Assembly: GCA_963281255.1 (NCBI GenBank)
Contig: OY725500.1
Coordinates: 1,488,001-1,552,000 of the forward strand
Source of the DNA: Aphrocallistes beatrix
Taxonomy: Eukaryota > Porifera > Hexactinellida > Sceptrulophora > Aphrocallistidae
DNA length: 64,000 bases
Direction: 5' to 3'
The translations under genes were made by a program, and so were the position numbers. Of the stretch, positions 57,140 through 64,000 are shown in pieces. The notes under the pieces were generated by a model, which ran no database searches, was not told where the DNA came from, and was given only the letters and a program-made list of their open reading frames with translations. Within the stretch, counting starts at the first letter, position 1. Every line of letters begins with the position of its first letter.

Positions 57140-58024
57140 ATGGCAACGGATTCAGAATTAATAAAGCATAAAGCTCATAATTACGTTCCAAACTATGAAA
57201 CATTTCAACACCTTACTGTTGCTGGGGAGTATGGATCAAATCATGGGAGATTATTACACCCGACAGCTTTATCAGTACAACCTACTACAGGACACATTTT
57301 TGTTTCAGACATGCCAAATAGTCGTATAAAAATATATTCTGAAAATTTGGATTACCTAAAATATTTTGGTCTTCCACACCTCAGATATCCTCATGGTGTG
57401 CTTGTCCATGAAGAGAGTGTGTATGTCACTGACTTGAAACTTCACGCTATTTTTCATTTCTCCCTTCCGAAATTCTCAAGGTTGAGGCGAGTTGGAAAGA
57501 AAGGTTCTGGGAATGAAGATTTTAATTGTCCGCACCAGCTCGACATATCTCCGAACCAGCATATCTATGTTGCAGATTGTCAGAATAACAGACTTCAGGT
57601 CCTGAATTCCAACCTCGATTTCAAAAACTCGCTCAAACATCCAACAATGACTGAACCTGTTGATGTGAAATTCTCAACCATTCAAATATTCGTGTTGAGT
57701 TCAACTGATAATCCATGCGTCCATATGTTTACATATTCTGGGGAGAATATTGGCTCTATCATCACCACAGGAATTGGAATGCAAGTTTTAAAGTCATTCT
57801 TCTTCTGTATTGATGGGCAAAACAACATCATAATAAGTGATAATCAAGATTGCAATATCAAAGTATTCTCTCCTGAAGGAAGACTTCTATACATTATAGG
57901 AGAGTATGGAAATGAACCTGGGAGATTTATGCAAACCATGGGGATTGCAATACTTAACCAAACAAAGCTCATCAGTCTTTCTCTCTACAATAAATTTGGC
58001 ATTCAACTATTTTCTCAATTTTAG
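57140..58024 (+). CDS. Intronless NHL-repeat beta-propeller protein
   Basis: 294 residues from ATG 57140 to TAG. The whole protein is NHL-type propeller: repeated cores such as HIFVSDMPNSRIKIYS (about 51-66), SVYVTDLKLHAIFHFS (about 93-108), HIYVADCQNNRLQVLN (about 141-156), IIISDNQDCNIKVFSPEGRL (about 231-250) and GEYGNEPGRFMQTMG. There are about six blades of roughly 40-45 residues. There is no RING, B-box or coiled coil, unlike TRIM-NHL proteins, and no signal peptide, so a cytosolic or nuclear adaptor is likely. NHL-only genes are often expanded and intronless in early-branching animals. Partner and function unknown. Confidence 0.85.
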   Translation: MATDSELIKHKAHNYVPNYETFQHLTVAGEYGSNHGRLLHPTALSVQPTTGHIFVSDMPNSRIKIYSENLDYLKYFGLPHLRYPHGVLVHEESVYVTDLKLHAIFHFSLPKFSRLRRVGKKGSGNEDFNCPHQLDISPNQHIYVADCQNNRLQVLNSNLDFKNSLKHPTMTEPVDVKFSTIQIFVLSSTDNPCVHMFTYSGENIGSIITTGIGMQVLKSFFFCIDGQNNIIISDNQDCNIKVFSPEGRLLYIIGEYGNEPGRFMQTMGIAILNQTKLISLSLYNKFGIQLFSQF

Positions 58025-58589
58025 ATTTGTATCTTATCTTCTACAAGATGTCACGTATTTCTATATGTATACCGTCTTCGTTAAAAAAATAATAGTCGTT
58101 TCATATTTTTAGATATTTCAGTTTTATGATGTAAGTATGTCAATTGTCAATTTGCGATTCTGACCTCTGAAAGGGGGAAAGAGGAGACAATTCTACGTCG
58201 ATTGGCACCAGAAGAATGAAAAATTTTGAAACTCACTGACTTATGATGGTTAAAAGGATTTAAAATTGAAAACTTTGCAAGAAAACACTTCCAAGTTATT
58301 GATCCAAGCGGGAATTTTAGATGAAGCAACAATTCTAAAGGGGTATTTTGGAGGGGGTAGGGGTGGTAAGTGAACCACCAATTTTAACTTATTTTTGTCT
58401 AAAATAGGGCTTTGGGATACGTATTTTCAAATTTTGTACTCCCTACCGAGATTTATCCGCAATTTAGAACTTCCCGTTTGTTAGAGTAAATTTTCAGTGA
58501 TTATTGCAGCGCACAGTGCTTCTCTAATTTTAAAATCTAGTTCATGATTCTTGCTGAGAAATTTGTAATAAATTTCAATGTATAACAAT
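58025..58589. other. No recognisable feature
   Basis: AT-rich sequence 3' of the NHL gene. It includes GGGGTATTTTGGAGGGGGTAG near 58340 but no gene or element I can support. Confidence 0.4.
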
Positions 58590-59436
58590 AACCTACTCAA
58601 TATAATGCCTCACATAGACTTAACATTATGGTCTAGGGATGAAGTACTTGTGAAAATTCGACCTTATTTCAGTTTTGAAAATTCGCCCTTATTCCAGTGC
58701 TGAAATAATTCGCCCTTATTCCAGTGCTGAAATAATTCGGCCTATTCCAGTGCTGAAATAATTCGCCCTTATTCCAGTGCTGAAATAATTCGGCCTATTC
58801 CAGTGCTGAAATAATTCGCCTTATTCCAGTGCTGAAATAATCCGCCTTATTCCAGTGCTGAAATAATTCGCCTTATTCCAGTGCTGAAATAATTCGGCCT
58901 TATTGTCTTGGAATGTTTCGGCCTTATTCAGCAACCCTACATTATTATATAAACATGATGTCAGAATAGTTAAATCCGTTGATAAAATTTTGATTAGTCA
59001 TCATTTCATTGTGCAACAGGTCATTTTAAGGACGATTTTAGCGATTTTCTAAGCTGTTTTAAGCCTACTTCTAAATGTAATTAAGATATGATTTTTGTGT
59101 AGGACCAAGATTAGTACTGTTGATTTGAAAAATTTAGAATTTTTAGATGGAATGTTGTTACATTCCTGTGTTGCTATGGTAAAGCATTTGGTCAGTTTGG
59201 GCCATATCGTGCAAACTGTAGTAACTAGGACACCAGGTCTTTAAAATTGAATTTGAACTTCTAAATATGTAAGATTGGTACTCTTGGTTCTACACAAAAA
59301 TCATACATTATTAGTTCTACACAAAAATCATACATTACATTAGGTAGGCTTAAAACAAATTGCCAAAATAATGCTCAAAATTACCTGTTGCGCAATGATA
59401 TGATGACTAGTCGAAATTTTGACAACGGATATATAT
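58590..59436. mobile_element. CATAGCCTACT-type palindromic element, copy E (left part, split)
   Basis: Begins AATAACCTACTCAATATAAT and GCCTCACATAG; contains the family words GTGCAACAGGTCATTTTAAG, TTGTTACATTCCTGTGTTGC and ACACAAAAATCATACATTA. The arms are shortened in the centre. It breaks at ACAACGGATATAT, where R2 (59441-60213) follows; the words GTACTTTGATGCCGTGTTTATAT at 63703-63725 look like its continuation beyond the nested insertions. Confidence 0.7.
58655..58935. repeat. Minisatellite, unit about 27 bp
   Basis: About ten tandem units of ATTCGCCCTTATTCCAGTGC followed by TGAAATA, alternating GGCC/GCCCTT variants. It sits inside copy E, whose flanking words (GTCTAGGGATGAAGTACT and CAACCCTACATTATTATA) do not belong to the array, so the array or the element containing it was inserted. 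Confidence 0.9.
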
Positions 59437-59440
59437 ATAT

Positions 59441-60213
59441 ACAAGCGCGCTTCGCTTGCTTGTGCTGCGCGGCTTCGTGTCCGCAGAGTCGCCCTGCGGG
59501 CGCCTGAAGTTACTCAAACTAACCTATTTTGGGATTTTTTAAAATTTGATATAAATATTGTAAACAAAGGTTAACGAATAATTTATCATATCGATCTGAA
59601 AATATGATATTCGAAATCTACGCCCCTAAAAACCCCTTGTCACCGTTGGAAGCTATTCTCTAGCCTATTTTTGTAATTTGTTTACTTTATGCATCTATTG
59701 TAAACAAAAGTAAACAAATAATTCATCATATCGATCTGAAAATATCATATTCGAAATCTACACCCCTAAAAACCCCTTGTCAACCGTTGGAAGCTAATCT
59801 CTAGCATAATTTTCAAAATTCGTCAAATCGTGTGAAAATATGTATATAAAGGTGTGAAAATATACAAATAACCTTTTTTACTGCCATACACTATCATATA
59901 TAATTGAGACATTTATATAAGTTATTGCTTTGAAGTATTAATAACAATGACAGCCTACAATAGTGTCTTATAATCATTTCTATTGTGAGAGTGAAGCCGT
60001 ACATAGTATTGTATAGAAAAAGTGTGAAAAATTGTTTTCCATTTTTTTGCAGAGGTGTGAAAAATTCGCTTAGCTTTTCGAACTTAATCCTAGATTCATC
60101 ATTTGACACCTACATGCCAATTTTCGTATCTCTACGACTTGCCAATTCTTCAATCAATTCGGACAAACAAACAAACAAAACAAAAAATCCTAGCATTTTA
60201 ATATATAAGATAT
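59441..60213 (-). repeat. R2 dispersed repeat, full copy
   Basis: Tail first (ACAAGCGCGCTTCGCTTGCT, GCGGCTTCGTGTCCGCAG, GCCCTGCGGGCGCC), then two tandem blocks of AACCGTTGGAAGCTAATCTC-type sequence, and the terminal AATTCTTCAATCAATTCGGA, (CAAA)n and TTTTAATATATAAGATAT. The last shares AATTGATTGAAGAA with R1. Confidence 0.85.
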
Positions 60214-60849
60214 ATATATACATAGCCTACTCTAATAATGCCTCACATAGTCAGGTCAAAATAAGAAGCAAATAGTCCCAACCCCAAAAAAATTGCAAGA
60301 AATTGTTTTATTGCGTTTTTCCGTAGTATCATGTATTAAGAGTAACATACTAAAAGTTCACCGAAATCGGAATATCCGAAAGTGATTTCGCACGACCCCG
60401 TCGTTGACCCCGGACTATAAAAATCGCCGGTTTTGAAAACTGAGATTTAACCTTTCAAATGATTGTAAAGCAGTTTTTATTGTCATATTCGTGCTCAGCA
60501 TCAAATTTCCGGCAATTTGATATATATATTGACTATATTTTGAGCAAATATTTTGATCCCTCCCTAGCAACAGCCTGGAATGTAAAAATTCCGATCTCCA
60601 AATTTGGCGTAAACCATATCGAGTGACCCCTTGTTTTTCTCGGCTATGCTTGCTGAGTATGAATTTCTTAATATAAATTGTCTAGAAGGGTTAGTTTTAA
60701 AATATTATGGTTTGCGGCTGGTTGTATTCATTTATTTTTAATGGTAAACATACTCTAAATTTTTGTTTTGTCCCTCTAACTCCTATGAAATATAAACATG
60801 GAAAATTTAAGTGGCATTGATGGATATATACGTAGATGGATTGATATGT

Positions 60850-61128
60850 TCACATTTCAATTTCATCTTCGGTTTCATCATCCGATGCAATTCCTTCTTT
60901 AATATTGCCACAGTTGTTATCTTGGCATCGTCCGCATGCTTGGGAACAGTTGAGTCTTTGTTTTCTGCAGCTACATCTGAGACTACTACATCCTGTGGAA
61001 CAGTTACTGTGGATCATTTTGAGGAGTGCTTCGGGTGCAGGGTTACTGTCCAACATGACTGGGATTAGGCTGTTATCTTGGCTGTTCCATCCCCATTCGG
61101 TAACCTCCATACCTTCAGCCATGCCCAT
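60850..61128 (-). pseudogene. Mirror copy of the CXC-domain 3' end in the left arm
   Basis: Encodes MEVTEWGWNSQDNSLIPVML, PAPEALLKMIHSNCSTGCSS and CSCRKQRLNCSQACGRC with CQDNNCGN, then an acidic C-terminus (SDDETEDEIEM). Its cysteine set is fuller than in the right-arm copy, which reads RCSSSKQG where this has RCSCRKQR. Confidence 0.8.
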
Positions 61129-61167
61129 CTACATCATCACCTGGAATTAGCTCCTCAGAGAGTGAAA

Positions 61168-62039
61168 TTTCGTAGCGGAGACTGTAGTAATATGGAGGAT
61201 TCCCTTTCCAATCAAGCCAACAAACATACCCTCATCCGTTTCATTTCTGAACGTATGAGAGAAAGAGGGTGCCATGTAATACAGGCTGAGGAGGATGCCG
61301 ATGTTGACACTGAAGGCAGCAGTATCAATGGCATCTTTCAAGACAACAACTCTCATAGGCGATGATACGGATCTATTGGTTCTGTTGCTGCACTACACGC
61401 CTAACAACAATACAAAGAAGATATACTTCTGCTCGGATAAAGGGAAACCAACCGTAGTGTATGATATCAAGGTGATAAAGCAGGTGCTTGGGGGCGAAAT
61501 CTGCCACAGCCTGCTTTTTCTGCATGCATTCACGGGGTGTGACACCACTTCCAGCACTTTTGGGCTCGGAAATAAGTCTGCTCTGTACAAGTTCAAAGAG
61601 GATTCCATCTTTAAAAGCTATGCTAGGGTGTTTTCTGAACCAAACCAAGACACAGTTGTGATATAAAGCACTGGTTTGACTTGAGATACACTATCTCTGC
61701 AAGAAAGTGAGTGAAGCCAAAAGCTTCGTTACATCCGAAAGACTACCAGCTACAGCCTCTGCTACGAAATTTCAGGTGATGATGTGGATGGGCATGGCTG
61801 AAGGTATGGAGGTTACCGAATGGGGATGGAACAGCCAAGATAACAGCCTAATCCCAGTCATGTTGGACAGTAACCCTGCACCCGAAGCACTCCTGAAAAT
61901 GATCCACTATAACTGTTCCACAGGCTGTAGTAGCCTCAGATGTAGCAGCAGTAAACAAGGACTCAACTGTTCCCAAGCATGCGGACAATGCCAGGATGAC
62001 AACTGTGGCAATATGAAAGAAGGTAATTGCATCGGATGA
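61168..62039 (+). pseudogene. PIN/XPG-like plus Tesmin/TSO1-like CXC protein, frameshifted
   Basis: Fragments in order: NKHTLIRFISERMRERGCHV (frame ending 61365); after a frameshift near 61300, TTTLIGDDTDLLVLLLHY and LLFLHAFTGCDTTSSTFGLG with NKSALYKFKEDSIFK (to TAA, 61663-61665); then after a stop and another frame change, SFVTSERLPATASATKFQ and the C-terminal WGWNSQDNSLIPVMLDSNPA with the Cys cluster CSTGCSSLRC...CSQACGQCQDDNCGN. The GDDTDLL and GCDTT...G.GKSAL pattern is like the acidic core of PIN/XPG-type nucleases; the tail is like CXC DNA-binding domains. Such fusions are common, uncharacterised multicopy proteins in invertebrate genomes. The fold assignment is inference. Confidence 0.6.
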
Positions 62040-63721
62040 TGAAACCGAAGATGAAATTGAAATGTGAACATATCAATCCATCTACGTATATATCCATCAA
62101 TGCCACCTAAATTTTCCATGTTTATATTTCATAGGAGTTAGAGGGACAAAACAAAAATTTAGAGTATGTTTACCATTAAAAATAAATGAATACAACCAGC
62201 CGCAAACCATAATATTTTAAAACTAACCCTTCTAGACAATTTATATTAAGAAATTCATACTCAGCAAGCATAGCCGAGAAAAACAAGGGGTCACTCGATA
62301 TGGTTTACGCCAAATTTGGAGATCGGAATTTTTACATTCCAGGCTGTTGCTAGGGAGGGCTCAAAAATATTTGCTCAAAATATAGTCAATATATATATAT
62401 CAAATTGCCGGAAATTTGATGCTGAGCACGAATATGACAATAAAAACTGCTTTACAATCATTTGAAAGGTTAAATCTCAGTTTTCAAAACCGGCGATTTT
62501 TATAGTCCGGGATCAACGACGGGGTCGTGCGAAATCACTTTCGGATATTCCGATTTCGGTAAACTTTTAGTATGTTACTCCTAATACATGATACTATGGA
62601 AAAACGCAATAAAACAATTTCTTGCAATTTTTTTGGGGTCATGCATCATATTGACCTGACTAACAGTAAAATAACCAAGGATGCGGTAATAACCGAATGG
62701 ATTAATACACGATTAGCCTAAAATCGTTAACCATGTAGGATAGGCATTAAGAATGTATTACCAGCATATATAAACATGGCATCAAAGTACATATATCCGT
62801 TGTCAAAATTACGATTAGTCATCATATCATTGCGCAACAGGTCATTTTAAGCACTATTTTGCCAATTTTCTAAGCTGTTTAAAGCCTACTTCTAAATGTT
62901 ATTAAGGTATAATTTTTGTGTATAACTAAGATTAGTACGAGTTGATTTGAAAAATTTAAAAATTTTCAATGGAATGTTGTTACATTTCTAGGTTGCTATG
63001 GTAAAGCCTTTTGATCAGTTTGAGCCATATCCTGCAAACTGTAAGAACTAGGTCTTCAAATTTGATCGTATTTGATAGGCAATTGGCTACTTCCTATTAG
63101 GTAATAATACAATTTAAACTTCTAAATTCACAGACTATAGAGTTATGCGACAATTTAGTGTTTTGGTCACGTTCTTAAAATCAACCCATAACTCAAAACT
63201 TGTTGAATTTAGAAGTTCAAGTTGTATTATCACCTAATAGGAAGTAGTCCATTGCCTATCAAACACGATCAAATTTGAAGATCTAGTTACTACAGTTTGC
63301 ACGAAATGGCCAAAACTGAGCAAAATGCTTTACCATAGCAACGCAGGAATGTAATAACATTCCATTGAATTTTTCAATTCAACTCGTACCAATCTTAGTT
63401 CGACACAAAAATCACACCTTAATACCATTTAGAAATAGGGTTGAAACAACTTAGGAAATCGCTAAAATTGTCCTTAGAATGACCTGTTGCACAATGATAT
63501 GATGACTAATCGAAATTTTCCAACGGATATATGTACTTTGATACCATGTTTATATATGCTGGTAATACATTCTTAATGCCTATTCTGCATGGTTAACAAT
63601 TTTAGGCTAATAGTGTATTAATCCATTCGGCTACTACTTCATCCCTAGTCCATAATTTTCAGTCTACTGTGAGGCATTATTAGAGTAGGCTATGATATAT
63701 AGTACTTTGATGCCGTGTTTA

Positions 63722-64000
63722 TATCTTATATATTAAAATGCTAGGATTTTTTTGTTTGTTTGTTTGTTCGAATTGATTGAAGAATTGGCAAGTCGTAGAG
63801 ATACGAAAATTGGCATGTAGGTTTCAAATGATGAATCTACGATTAAGTTCTTAGATCTAAGCGAATTTTTCACACCTCTGCAAAAAAATGGAAAACAATT
63901 TTTCACACCTTTTCTATACAATACTATGTACGGCTTCACTCTCACAATAGAAATCATTATACGACAATATTGTAGGCTGTAATTGTAATTAATACTTCAA
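63722..64000 (+). repeat. R2 dispersed repeat, runs off the window end
   Basis: Begins TATCTTATATATTAAAATGC and CTAGGATTTTTTTGTTTG, then AATTGATTGAAGAATTGGCA and the R2 body, in the orientation opposite to 59441-60213. Confidence 0.85.

Larger units (their letters stand above)
60248..62662. mobile_element. Long-inverted-arm element with PIN-like/CXC gene remnant
   Basis: Outer TIR TAGTCAGGTCAA at both ends, 3-bp TSD ACA (60245-60247 and 62663-62665). Arms of about 860 bp (60280-61145 and 61770-62640) are near-identical in reverse complement and enclose about 620 bases. The + strand reads through a broken gene from the loop into the right arm; the left arm carries the mirror copy of its 3' end. 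No recognised transposase domain is present. Confidence 0.85.
60221..63694. mobile_element. CATAGCCTACT palindromic element, copy D, carrying a 2.4-kb insertion
   Basis: Perfect 7-bp TSD ATATATA at 60214-60220 and 63695-63701. Ends CATAGCCTACTCTAATAATG and its complement. The arms meet near 63170. The left arm is interrupted 27 bases in by 60248-62662. Belongs with copy E to a subfamily distinct from A-C. Confidence 0.93.

Overview
This window is animal nuclear DNA, AT-rich and dominated by transposons. The genes have introns, animal-specific domain architectures (a mitochondrial intermediate peptidase, APMAP, an NFXL1-type zinc-finger protein, an AMOP-domain secreted protein) and an intronless NHL-repeat protein. 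An early-branching invertebrate such as a sponge fits best, but that assignment is inference. I found no bacterial operon, CRISPR array, rRNA or tRNA.

Genes, left to right: an unrecognised 179-residue protein (7566-8105, +); NFXL1-like (10404-12912, +, first exon not found); a CCDC137-like basic protein (13950-14420, +); a GC-rich island with a possible small gene (15248-15500); MIPEP, reconstructed over four exons (26131-19369, -, 709 residues, phases consistent); an IPT/TIG-like plus AMOP secreted protein (36577-35435, -); APMAP over three exons (54243-48774, -, 416 residues); and an NHL beta-propeller protein (57140-58024, +).

Most of the rest is mobile DNA, often with readable target-site duplications (TSDs). 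There are two Ty3/gypsy-type retrotransposons plus a third fragment (28901-31310, 38248-41923, 56037-56604), a LINE 3' end (573-1262), an internally deleted mariner (31713-32673), a FLYWCH/MULE transposase element inside APMAP intron 1 (51616-53237), a non-autonomous MULE-like element (15802-16675), many short hAT, Tc1/pogo, PIF-like and TTAA-type MITEs, and a repeat family (R1/R2) whose GC-rich hairpin tail sits in TA microsatellites.

The most unusual items are as follows. (1) A family of about 1.06-kb near-perfect palindromes starting CATAGCCTACT carries 7-bp TSDs in four independent copies. (2) A 2.4-kb element has roughly 860-bp inverted arms around a broken gene for a PIN/XPG-like plus CXC protein. 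(3) The gypsy element at 38248-41923 has a primer-binding site complementary to its own LTR, suggesting Tf1-like self-priming. (4) The FLYWCH-MULE is flanked by a duplication of more than 60 bp that abuts both of its ends. (5) Transposons are nested three deep at 42361-44662.
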